Assembly: GCA_963663365.2 (NCBI GenBank)
Contig: CAXXIH010000008.1
Span: 1,054,001 to 1,118,000, forward strand
DNA: 64,000 bases
Direction: 5' to 3'
Source of the DNA: G963663365 sp963663365
Lineage (GTDB): Bacteria; Hinthialibacterota; Hinthialibacteria; Hinthialibacterales; G963663365
Both the position numbers and the translations under genes were made by a program. Of this stretch, positions 41,292 to 49,552 are shown one piece after another. Each line of letters opens with the position of its first letter. Position 1 is the first letter of the stretch. The notes below the pieces were generated by a model. The model saw nothing but the letters and a program-made list of their open reading frames with translations. It did not search any database and was not told where the DNA came from.

Positions 41292-42515
41292 CTAGATATT
41301 CTTAAAAGCGAGCGATTCACTTAGCCGTGGATCCTTCACAGGAACCAGTGCCCTCGCCTGAGCCAATCGGATAAACCCGGCAACATAAATACCGCCAATT
41401 CCGATAAAACAGCCCACATCCAATAATCCAAACGGAACCGCATCGGGGCTGTGCTCCGGCATAATCAACCAATACAGATCCAACCAATGCATAACCAGTA
41501 CCCACATAGCCCAAAAGGCCAGTGCAAACCGGCAGCGCTTCACATGCCGTGAAAGCAGCCCTAAAAAGGGTATGAAGAAGTGTCCGAAGACCAAAGTAAT
41601 AGCCACCCAAAACCACCCGCCTTCTTGACGGACCAAGAACCAGGGCGTTGTCTCGGGGATATTGGCATACCAAATCAGCATATATTGCGAAAAAGCGATG
41701 TAACCCCAGAAGAACACAAATCCGAACAAAAACTTGCCCAGATCATGATAATGCTCGGTATTAATTGTCTTCGCGAGTAATCCAGCCCGTTGCAGGATCA
41801 ATGCAACCAGCGCCAGCGTGGACATAATGGCGACCATGCACCCGCCCATGAAATAGACACCGAATATGGTGCTAAACCAATGCGCATTTAACGACATAAT
41901 CAAATCATACGACGCAAAAGAGGCCGTTAAAAAGAAAAGCAGAACTGCGGGCGCGCTCCGGCCTTCCATACTTAGAGTCAGTTTGACATCGCCGCTTTTA
42001 TCCTGCTGCGTTGAATGGTCCAGAAAGAACCGTGAGAGCCAAATCCAGATGCCGAAATAAAGGACGCAACGGACGAGGAAAAACGGAATATTGAGATAAG
42101 GGGTTTTGCCCTGAAGGATCGGATCATGCGCAACATATTCGGCATCGGTCCAGTGATAGAGCGCTTTCATACTGAGCAATACAGGCAAAAGCAATACGGC
42201 CATTAAAATCAGATTACCGGCCAAAAGTTCGGCAATGCGCCGTACAACGACACTCCAACCGGCGCGGACCAAATGCTGCAACGCGACAAAAATCAAAGCG
42301 CCGAGGGATACGCTCAAAAAGAAGCAAAAGTTTACAAGATACGAAAAGGCAAACTGCGTGGGAGCACCTTCGCCCATAGCAAAAGCGAGTATCATCGTGA
42401 GAATCAGGCAGCCCAGGCCAATTCCTCCGGCTATCGTAAAGAGCCGCGAAGTTCCGGCACCCAGACTAATCCGGTCTCCATTTACGCTGCCTGATTGTGC
42501 TTCATGCTGAGCCAC
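41292..42515 (-). CDS. actF: Alternative complex III subunit ActF (quinol-oxidising membrane subunit)
   Basis: A 407-residue membrane protein with about ten helices. It matches ActF with 'AGWSVVVRRIAELLAGNL', FASYDLIMSLNAHWFSTIFG, 'FAFSQYMLIWYANIPETTPW', FIPFLGLLSRHVKR and 'LVMHWLDLYWLIMP'. ActF is an NrfD-like fold and with ActC forms the membrane core of complex III that oxidises menaquinol. I use GTG 42515, which has GGAG at 8 bases; the GTG at 42524 overlaps that site. It is 74 bases downstream of actE. Confidence 0.93.
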   Translation of the reverse strand: MAQHEAQSGSVNGDRISLGAGTSRLFTIAGGIGLGCLILTMILAFAMGEGAPTQFAFSYLVNFCFFLSVSLGALIFVALQHLVRAGWSVVVRRIAELLAGNLILMAVLLLPVLLSMKALYHWTDAEYVAHDPILQGKTPYLNIPFFLVRCVLYFGIWIWLSRFFLDHSTQQDKSGDVKLTLSMEGRSAPAVLLFFLTASFASYDLIMSLNAHWFSTIFGVYFMGGCMVAIMSTLALVALILQRAGLLAKTINTEHYHDLGKFLFGFVFFWGYIAFSQYMLIWYANIPETTPWFLVRQEGGWFWVAITLVFGHFFIPFLGLLSRHVKRCRFALAFWAMWVLVMHWLDLYWLIMPEHSPDAVPFGLLDVGCFIGIGGIYVAGFIRLAQARALVPVKDPRLSESLAFKNI

Positions 42516-42589
42516 GTCGCTCACTCCAATTTCAATTCGCCCGATTCAGCGGCCGCTGTTCTTTTTTCCGCCGTTCAATTTATCGGCCT

Positions 42590-43234
42590 TTATTTTAAGG
42601 TTGCCCGCTGTTCAGGCGGGACATCTTCGATTCCTGCTTTTTGACTTCTCTGAAGCGCCCGGACATAGGCGATAATCGCCCAACGGTCTTTGGGTTCAAT
42701 TTGATCGCCATAAGCGGGCATATTTCGGATACCATGCGTGATGGTATTAAAGAGATGCCCATTGGGACGCTCTTGGATAACATCGTCATGAAGATTGGTC
42801 GGCGGCACCCAGGTGCCTTCTTGCAGACTGTCGGCACGCACGCTAACCACACCCTGGCCACGGCCATCCACACCATGGCATGGCGTGCAGTAAATTCCGA
42901 ATCGTTCCTGGCCACGTTTAATAACAGCCAGATCGACATGAATCGGGAAATCCTCGGTCCAAGTTTCGCCAACCTTGCCTTCAAAATAATTGTGGTCAGT
43001 CCGTAAATCCCCCCGCGCCACCGTGCCCGCAACCGGCATACGCATTGACCGGCCATCGGCGAACATCGGATTGGCGTGTTGCGCCTTAAATTTCGGTTGG
43101 TTATCCATATCCGGAATGAGATGAATCCGGGGCCGGTCCGTCTTGGCCGTACGCATATAAATGATGATGGTCGGCGGAATCAAAGAAAGAACCACCAGGA
43201 TGACCAGACCTATGAGCAGGGGCCGTGGCAACAC
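42590..43234 (-). CDS. actE: Alternative complex III subunit ActE, mono-heme cytochrome c
   Basis: 214 residues. A single N-terminal helix (LLIGLVILVVLSLIPPTIII) anchors a cytochrome c domain with Cys116, Cys119 and His120 (YCTPCHG) and a likely distal Met172 in RNMPAYG. It carries electrons from the pentaheme subunit to the oxidase. I start at GTG 43234, directly after the actD stop, because GGAGG lies inside the last actD codons with a 6-base spacing; the longer frame from 43267 has no such site and adds only basic residues. This makes a tight actD-actE junction. Confidence 0.93.
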   Translation of the reverse strand: MLPRPLLIGLVILVVLSLIPPTIIIYMRTAKTDRPRIHLIPDMDNQPKFKAQHANPMFADGRSMRMPVAGTVARGDLRTDHNYFEGKVGETWTEDFPIHVDLAVIKRGQERFGIYCTPCHGVDGRGQGVVSVRADSLQEGTWVPPTNLHDDVIQERPNGHLFNTITHGIRNMPAYGDQIEPKDRWAIIAYVRALQRSQKAGIEDVPPEQRATLK

Positions 43235-43235
43235 C

Positions 43236-43808
43236 TCAATCCTCCAAAACCTCAACCGAAGTCCCACCGATAGAACTCAAAAACTGCTCGGTGGGATGCC
43301 GGTTAAAACGCGGATCCGTGGAATGAATCACGATAAAAAAGCGGTCGTTGGTGACTCGATAAAAACGCTCGCTCTTAAAGACCGGATTGTAGAGCCGGGG
43401 CAATCCATTCAAGATGATCACTCCGGCAAATGCCGTAAAGGCGCTTAAAAGCACGGTTACTTCAAAAATAATGGGAATGTTGGCAGGAAGACTGAAATAG
43501 GGCTTACCGCTGATTAAGAAAGGATAATTCACCGCATTCGTAAACCATTGCAAAAGCAATCCCAAAGCCGCTCCGGTAATTCCCGCGCCAAGAACGATCC
43601 ACGGCAGAATTGTAGGACGTATCCCCATGGCGTCATCCATTCCATGCACGGGGTAGGGCGTATGAACATCCCAATGGGTGTAGCCCGCCGCTTTGACTTT
43701 TTCCGCTGCCGCGATGATTTCATCGGGTGTTTTGAATTCGGCCATCACGCCATAGAGATTCGCAGATTCAGCCTGTTTTTCATTATGTACAGCAGCCGTT
43801 TCAGACAT
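43236..43808 (-). CDS. actD: Alternative complex III subunit ActD (DUF3341)
   Basis: 190 residues of the DUF3341 family. A soluble N-terminal part (YGVMAEFKTPDEIIAAAEK, then 'YTHWDVHTPYPVHGMDDAMG') is followed by two membrane helices (about 67-89 and 112-133) and a soluble end. In known structures ActD is a peripheral, stabilising membrane subunit without cofactors. Its ATG overlaps the stop of actC by one base and its stop lies one base before the actE start, showing strict co-translation. Confidence 0.94.
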   Translation of the reverse strand: MSETAAVHNEKQAESANLYGVMAEFKTPDEIIAAAEKVKAAGYTHWDVHTPYPVHGMDDAMGIRPTILPWIVLGAGITGAALGLLLQWFTNAVNYPFLISGKPYFSLPANIPIIFEVTVLLSAFTAFAGVIILNGLPRLYNPVFKSERFYRVTNDRFFIVIHSTDPRFNRHPTEQFLSSIGGTSVEVLED

Positions 43809-45247
43809 CAGGCAACCTCCCCACTCTTCGCGTCATGCCCATCGTTTTCTTCATGATGGTGACCGGGATGCGCCACAGGCATGGTGTTCTTCACTTCCGA
43901 AATCGCCATCACCGGCAAAAACCGGCAGAACAACAGGAATAAGGTAAAGAACAGACCGAAACTCCCCAGGAATGTCAGAATATCGATCAGCGTGGGTGTG
44001 TAATATCCCCAACTTGAAGGTAGAAAATCACGGCTTAGAGATGAAACCACAATCACAAAACGCTCAAACCACATACCGACATTTACGAAAATACAAATCA
44101 CCATCATGGCAAAGAGATTGGTGCGGACTTTTTTGAACCAGAAAAGTTGCGGAAAAATGACGTTGCACGAAACCATAGTCCAATACGCCCAAGCATACGG
44201 ACCGAAAGCGCGGTTTAAGAACGCAAACTGTTCAAATGCATTCCCGCTGTACCAGGCCATAAAGAATTCAGTGCCATAGGCATAACCGACCATAGTGCCG
44301 GTAGCCAGGATAATCTTGTTCATATTCTCCAGATGGCGGAGCGTCACAATGTTTTTCAGACCGAAGAACTGCCGCGCCGGGACCAAAAGTGTCACGACCA
44401 TGGCAAAGCCGCTAAAGATTGCGCCCGCAACAAAATAAGGCGGGAAGATGGTCGTATGCCAACCGGGCAGCTGGGCCACGGCAAAGTCGAAACTAACCAC
44501 GGAGTGAACGGAAAGCACCAACGGAGTTGCTAATGCGGCCAGGAGCAGATAAGCCTTTTCATAACGGTGCCATTGGCGATTGGAGCCGGTCCAGCCTAAA
44601 GAGGCGATACCGTAGGCGATTTTCTTTACTTTATCGGTGGTCCGGTCACGGAGTGTCGCTAAGTCGGGAATCATTCCCATATACCAGAACAGCAGCGACA
44701 CCGTGAAATAAGTGCTGACTGCAAAAACATCCCATAGCAATGGGCTACGGAACTGCGGCCACATCTCCATTTGGTTCGGAATAGGGAAAAGCCAATAGGT
44801 AACCCATACACGGCCAACGTGAATGCCTGGGAATAATCCCGCGCAAATGACGGCAAAGATGGTCATGGCTTCGGCAAAGCGGTTGATACTCGTACGCCAT
44901 TGTTGCCGGAACAAAAACAAAATGGCTGAAATCAATGTTCCCGCATGACCGATACCAACCCAAAAGACGAAGTTAACAATGGCATATCCCCATCCGACCG
45001 GATTATTGACACCCCAAACTCCGATACCGGTCACAATTAAATAGACAATCATCGAGATCAGCATCAATGTCAGCGACACTGAAATACCGAACGCGATATA
45101 CCAGGCACGCGGCGTTTGCGGAGCTTCCGTAACGCGGCAAACGGCTTCCGTCACCGCGCCTAAGCTCTGCTCGCCCAATATGAGCGGTGCACGCTTGGAC
45201 GGATCGGCCGTCGTATTGTCTCGATTAGGAATGACTGCTGTGCTCAT
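43808..45247 (-). CDS. actC: Alternative complex III subunit ActC (NrfD-like)
   Basis: A 479-residue NrfD/PsrC-type membrane subunit with ten helices, e.g. 'NPVGWGYAIVNFVFWVGIGHAG' and 'LYLLLAALATPLVLSVHSVVSFDFA' regions, plus an N-terminal soluble arm. With ActF it forms the quinol-binding membrane core; a half-channel here is proposed to couple to protons. The C-terminal tail is His-rich (HPGHHHEENDGH). The ATG at 45247 overlaps the end of actB by 23 bases, so the two are coupled. Confidence 0.95.
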   Translation of the reverse strand: MSTAVIPNRDNTTADPSKRAPLILGEQSLGAVTEAVCRVTEAPQTPRAWYIAFGISVSLTLMLISMIVYLIVTGIGVWGVNNPVGWGYAIVNFVFWVGIGHAGTLISAILFLFRQQWRTSINRFAEAMTIFAVICAGLFPGIHVGRVWVTYWLFPIPNQMEMWPQFRSPLLWDVFAVSTYFTVSLLFWYMGMIPDLATLRDRTTDKVKKIAYGIASLGWTGSNRQWHRYEKAYLLLAALATPLVLSVHSVVSFDFAVAQLPGWHTTIFPPYFVAGAIFSGFAMVVTLLVPARQFFGLKNIVTLRHLENMNKIILATGTMVGYAYGTEFFMAWYSGNAFEQFAFLNRAFGPYAWAYWTMVSCNVIFPQLFWFKKVRTNLFAMMVICIFVNVGMWFERFVIVVSSLSRDFLPSSWGYYTPTLIDILTFLGSFGLFFTLFLLFCRFLPVMAISEVKNTMPVAHPGHHHEENDGHDAKSGEVA

Positions 45248-48200
45248 CGTGGCTGGAACCGTGTGTTTCTTCGCCTTCGAGTTCAGGATTTGGATTACGT
45301 ATTTTCGCCAGGAACAATGTTCTGGGTTTGATATTCAGTTCGCCGAGCATTTCATAGGCCCGCTGCTCTTTGTGCAATTTGGCAACCTCGCTTTGAGGAT
45401 CGTTCAGATCACCAAATACAATTGCATTGGTTGGGCAGGTTTGCTGACAAGCCGTACGAATCTCGCCATCCGCAATAGAACGGCGTTCGTTTTTCGATTC
45501 AATCTTCTTGGCTTGAATGCGTTGCGAGCAGTACGTGCATTTTTCCATAACCCCGCGGCTGCGAACGGTTACCTCGGGATTGAATTTCATCATTTCAACC
45601 GGTTTCAGATTCTTGTGATTGTTGAAATAGTTGAACCGCCGCACTTTATAAGGGCAGTTGTTGGAGCAGTAACGAGTACCAACACAACGGTTATAGACCA
45701 TGACATTCAAACCTTCATGGTCGTGCATGGTGGCTCCAACCGGACATACTTGCTCGCAGGGTGCATTCTCGCATTGCACACAAGCCACCGGCTGATGGGC
45801 CACTTCAGGCGATTCGGGATCGCCGCTGAAATAGCGGTCGATCCGCAACCAATGCATCTCACGGCCATTAGCGACTTCTTCTTTACCGACTACGGGGATA
45901 TTGTTTTCCGCCTGGCAAGAAGCAACGCAAGCATTGCAGCCGATGCACAAATTCAAATCGACGGTCAATCCCCATTTCTGTCCGTCATACTCGTGTTCTT
46001 TCCATAATGGGGCAGGCTCAGGCTCATGGGCAATGTGATGGGCGAAATCGGGGTGCTCTTCGTAATGGTCGAGCGTAGCCTCACGGACCAATTGTCCGAT
46101 CCGTTTGCTGCGCTCGCGCATGCCCACGGTATCAATAGCAAAATGATCTTGAGTGCAGGCCAGTTCGTATGTTTGACCGGTACGCCGAATTTCCGCACCT
46201 ATTGTGTAATCCATCTCAGCGCTGGTGCGCAGTGGATAGACATTGAAACCGACGCCATTCCCAACTTTGCCGGCGGCCGCACGGCCATACCCCAGACTCA
46301 AGGCAATCGAATTAGGCGCTTGTCCGGGCATTACATAAGCCACAATCTCGGCTTTTTTCCCGCCGCAATCCACTTCGATCATATCCTGATGCTGAATTCC
46401 CAGGGCTTCGGCAGTTGATGGGCTAATCAAAGCCGCATTATCCCAAGTAATCTTGGTCAAAAAGTCGGGGAGTTCCTGAAGCCAGCCGATATTGGCGAAA
46501 CGGCCATCGTAGACACGCGGGTCTTGGTAAAACACGAGTTCCAAGTAATCCGATTCAGCGGCCTCAGTGGGAGTGAATTCATCAAATAAAGCCCGCACTG
46601 CCTGTACCTGCAATTCAGGTTCAATTACAGGGTATTGGCTGCCGGACAAAACACCTTCATGCAACAAAGTCCGCCAAAATGATTCAAACTCTGAGATATT
46701 TTCCAGTTCAGAGATTGTGCGCCGTACAAGTTCATAACCGGCCATCGGCTCGCCGAGAATAATCGATAAGAGTTCGATGGCGGATTTGCCATCGTAAATC
46801 GGCGCGATTAAAGGCTGCTGAGTACAGAGGGTTCCATCATAGGCCCGAGTGTCTCCCCAGGATTCGAGATAATGAGCTCGCGGAAGATTCCACACACACC
46901 CCAGAGATGTCTCATTTTCATAAAGGCTAAGATGAATAGAAACGGGTACCTTTTTAAGCCCGCCTGCAAAATCCAAATCGGCGGGCGCATCGTATACCGG
47001 ATTACCTCCGATAACGATCAATGTCTTAACCGTCCCGCCGTGCATTTTTTTCGTTAGAGAACGTATGGCATCTCCATAGGAAGGACGCGCCGCTTCGGGA
47101 TCTTCCGTATAAGAGATTGTCCGGCCTCTGGCCCCTAAAACTTCATTTAAGAAGTGAACAAGAACATGTAATGAGGCGGGTTGGCGTAATCCGCAGAAGA
47201 TCACGGCGTTTCCGCGATGAGCAACCAAATCCTTCGCCAATGCTTTAACAAAATCGTCCGCTTCGGCCGGGTCCGCATGCTGAAGAATAGACAAGGCAAG
47301 AGGTTGGTACTCTTCCGGGAGTTCAGAATCCAACTCAGTGACAACTTGGCCCGCAAGCGCGTAGGCAAACGCCTCGATCTGCCCCGATTGCAACGGCAAA
47401 CGGTGATCGGCCATGGCTCCGGTAATGGTATAAACGCTCTCGACCGAATAAAGCCGGTTCATTTCCCGATCCGGCTTACGTCCTAAGGCGAATTCACGCG
47501 CATATTTGAGAGCATTTGGATCTTGGCCAAGAAAATCGGCATCCAAACTCAAAATTACGCGTGCATCTTTAAGATTGCGATGAGTACGATAAGGCTTACC
47601 AAATGCACGTTGCGCCCCCTCAATGGCCCGGTCACGGGAAAGAGGTTCGTATTCATGCCACATGGCTTGCGGCATGGCCGCCTGCAAACGTGAACGCATC
47701 GCGGCCAAACTCGGTGAACTGGAGGCTTCGCAGAGGATATGCACGCCGTTGCCATGGCGTTGTTGCGCCTCATCAAAATGAGTGCGTGCAAAAGCGATAA
47801 AATCGTCCCACGTTTTACCGATAAATCCTTCGCCGCCGCGCTGTTTTAGGGCCGTATTACGATCAGGATCGTACAGTTCCAAAATACTGGCTTGGCTTAG
47901 GGCATCGGCAGCACCCTGATTATTGGGATGAGAGGGATTGCCTTCGACTTTGATCGGACGTCCGTCGTAACTGGTCACCAACAATCCCGAGGCAAATCCG
48001 CCAAGTTCCATGGAGGTGGCGTACTGTTTTGTCTTTCCGGGAACATAGGTTTCAGGACGCCGGGAATAGGGAACAATCGTCTCTTTCGGCCAACGGCATC
48101 CGGTCAAACCCGCGAATGCAAATGAAGCGCCCATAACCTTCAAGAAATTGCGGCGCGTAGATGCGCTGAGCAGTTCCGCCGCGCCTTCTGGGAATTCACG

Positions 48201-48293
48201 GGCAAGAAAATCCCGGAACTTGGGTGTGTCCGCAAGTTCATCGAGACTGCGCCAATACGTCTTCCCGGTTTTGGTTCCCGTTACCGATGACAT
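45225..48293 (-). CDS. actB: Alternative complex III subunit ActB (Fe-S, molybdopterin-oxidoreductase-like)
   Basis: A 1022-residue periplasmic subunit. The N-terminus has the extended Tat region TYWRSLDELADTPKFRDFL and then STRRNFLKVMGASFAFAG; twin Arg and Phe-Leu-Lys fit Tat export, and GLTGC may allow lipidation. Residues about 75-720 resemble molybdopterin oxidoreductases but are known to lack the cofactor in ActB. The end has ferredoxin-type Cys clusters CIGCNACVASC, CENAPCEQVC, CVGTRYCSNNC, CTYC and CQQTC for several Fe-S centres. The ATG at 48293 overlaps the end of actA by 13 bases. Confidence 0.95.
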   Translation of the reverse strand: MSSVTGTKTGKTYWRSLDELADTPKFRDFLAREFPEGAAELLSASTRRNFLKVMGASFAFAGLTGCRWPKETIVPYSRRPETYVPGKTKQYATSMELGGFASGLLVTSYDGRPIKVEGNPSHPNNQGAADALSQASILELYDPDRNTALKQRGGEGFIGKTWDDFIAFARTHFDEAQQRHGNGVHILCEASSSPSLAAMRSRLQAAMPQAMWHEYEPLSRDRAIEGAQRAFGKPYRTHRNLKDARVILSLDADFLGQDPNALKYAREFALGRKPDREMNRLYSVESVYTITGAMADHRLPLQSGQIEAFAYALAGQVVTELDSELPEEYQPLALSILQHADPAEADDFVKALAKDLVAHRGNAVIFCGLRQPASLHVLVHFLNEVLGARGRTISYTEDPEAARPSYGDAIRSLTKKMHGGTVKTLIVIGGNPVYDAPADLDFAGGLKKVPVSIHLSLYENETSLGCVWNLPRAHYLESWGDTRAYDGTLCTQQPLIAPIYDGKSAIELLSIILGEPMAGYELVRRTISELENISEFESFWRTLLHEGVLSGSQYPVIEPELQVQAVRALFDEFTPTEAAESDYLELVFYQDPRVYDGRFANIGWLQELPDFLTKITWDNAALISPSTAEALGIQHQDMIEVDCGGKKAEIVAYVMPGQAPNSIALSLGYGRAAAGKVGNGVGFNVYPLRTSAEMDYTIGAEIRRTGQTYELACTQDHFAIDTVGMRERSKRIGQLVREATLDHYEEHPDFAHHIAHEPEPAPLWKEHEYDGQKWGLTVDLNLCIGCNACVASCQAENNIPVVGKEEVANGREMHWLRIDRYFSGDPESPEVAHQPVACVQCENAPCEQVCPVGATMHDHEGLNVMVYNRCVGTRYCSNNCPYKVRRFNYFNNHKNLKPVEMMKFNPEVTVRSRGVMEKCTYCSQRIQAKKIESKNERRSIADGEIRTACQQTCPTNAIVFGDLNDPQSEVAKLHKEQRAYEMLGELNIKPRTLFLAKIRNPNPELEGEETHGSSHDEHSSHS

Positions 48294-48946
48294 GTTGAAC
48301 AATCCGTTGAGGGATTAATGTTTCTCTCTTCACGAAGTTTCCTGCCAAAAACTTCAGGATCTTCGTTCGGCTGCCAGTTCATATCCGTCGCCAATTCCGC
48401 CGGACGCAAATGGGATTCGGGAGCACGGTGGCAATCCAAACACCACCCCATGCTTAAGGTCTCTTGTTGATAAACAACTTCCATTTTGTCGACACGTCCA
48501 TGACATTCAACGCAACCGACACCACGCTGCACATGGGCGCTGTGATTGAAATAAACATAATCCGGCAAATCGTGAACACGAATCCATTCAACCGGCATTC
48601 CCGTCGCATGACTCTCTTTGATGGGAATCAAGTTGGGACTTTCCGTGCGAATTGCCGCGTGACAATTCATACATGTTTGCGTAGGCGGGATATTGGCATT
48701 TGCACCCGTCTCTACACTTGTATGGCAGTAGCGGCAATCAATACCCAATTCTCCCGCATGAAGCGCATGGCTATAAGGCACAGGCTGTGTGGGCATATAC
48801 CCTACGTCTGTCGCTTTCGGAGAAAATCCAAAAGTCACGATACCGGCCAGATACAAAGGTACAATCAAAACTCCGACCGCGATGGCAGGACGGAGCAGAT
48901 TGGTCCATTTAGGAAAGAGATATGGTCTTTGATTCTCGTGCCGCAC
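48281..48946 (-). CDS. actA: Alternative complex III subunit ActA, pentaheme cytochrome c
   Basis: A 221-residue membrane-anchored cytochrome c with one helix (about 17-40) and five CxxCH motifs at Cys71 (CRYCH), Cys92 (CMNCH), Cys145 (CVECH), Cys169 (CLDCH) and Cys216 (CSTCH). It forms the heme wire from the Fe-S subunit ActB to ActE. It starts with GTG at 48946 and is the first gene of the long act-cox minus-strand operon, so the operon promoter should lie in the 600 bases upstream. Confidence 0.95.
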   Translation of the reverse strand: MRHENQRPYLFPKWTNLLRPAIAVGVLIVPLYLAGIVTFGFSPKATDVGYMPTQPVPYSHALHAGELGIDCRYCHTSVETGANANIPPTQTCMNCHAAIRTESPNLIPIKESHATGMPVEWIRVHDLPDYVYFNHSAHVQRGVGCVECHGRVDKMEVVYQQETLSMGWCLDCHRAPESHLRPAELATDMNWQPNEDPEVFGRKLREERNINPSTDCSTCHR

Positions 48947-49012
48947 AAGCCTGGGAACCTATCATGAATTCATTTGCTGTTAAGGGTGGTCTAACCGCTT
49001 TTCATTATGCCA

Positions 49013-49027
49013 ACAAAATTGTTTTGT
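49013..49027. promoter_or_regulatory. Perfect inverted repeat ACAAAA-TTG-TTTTGT upstream of actA
   Basis: 6-base arms with a 3-base spacer, 66 bases before the GTG of actA. Position suits an operator for the respiratory operon; its AT-richness makes a chance match possible. Not tied to a regulator. Confidence 0.35.
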
Positions 49028-49456
49028 CGTCCATAATTAAAAGACGTTTTAACCAGATTTCATCCCGACCGAAAAAACATGATAAAGATACCGCTATCAC
49101 CAGACGGAATCCTCGATCAGTCCGGCTTTCAACAAACGTTTTGGGCATTCATAGATACGCCGATCGAAGTTATTGTTCAACATAGTACGCAAGAATGAAG
49201 CGGCTAAAAGGCCCCCTGGACAGTTTTGTATATAGCTATACCTTACATATGTACGTTATATGTATATTTGCACTGAAAGAGGAACAATAAGATCATTCTC
49301 CAAACCATCTGGAAATGTAAAAAACAGCGGCTAAGGTAGTAAATCATGAATGTCAATAATTCCGGGCGCTAAATGACCATCGACGGTTTTGCAGATCATT
49401 TGAACGATAAATCCAGCATGAAACGCTAGGTGTCCTCCACTTATAGATGTTTCATG

Positions 49457-49499
49457 AAAAAGGCGCTGGCGGAAATCCCGTCAGCGCCCTTTATTTTTG
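49457..49499 (-). terminator. Bidirectional rho-independent terminator
   Basis: GGCGCTGGCGG (49462-49472) pairs with CCGTCAGCGCC (49478-49488), with one G-T pair and a 5-base loop. T-runs flank it in both reading directions. It lies 65-90 bases after the stop of the minus-strand NfnAB-type gene and would terminate it. Confidence 0.85.
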
Positions 49500-49552
49500 C
49501 TTGCTCAAATACTTGCCGGATTCAATTCCGGATAGAGATCAAGTTAAGCGGC

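Larger units (their letters stand above)
48947..49552. other. Intergenic region upstream of the act-cox operon
   Basis: No gene. It should contain the promoter of the act-cox operon, near the inverted repeat at 49013-49027. The stretch 49230-49275 is AT-rich with short palindromes such as TATAGCTATA. A bidirectional hairpin terminator sits at 49457-49499. Confidence 0.45.

Noticed and set aside
45180..46007. 275-codon plus-strand frame antisense to actB and actC
   Set aside because: It lies over the Fe-S cysteine clusters of actB, which are certainly coding on the other strand.
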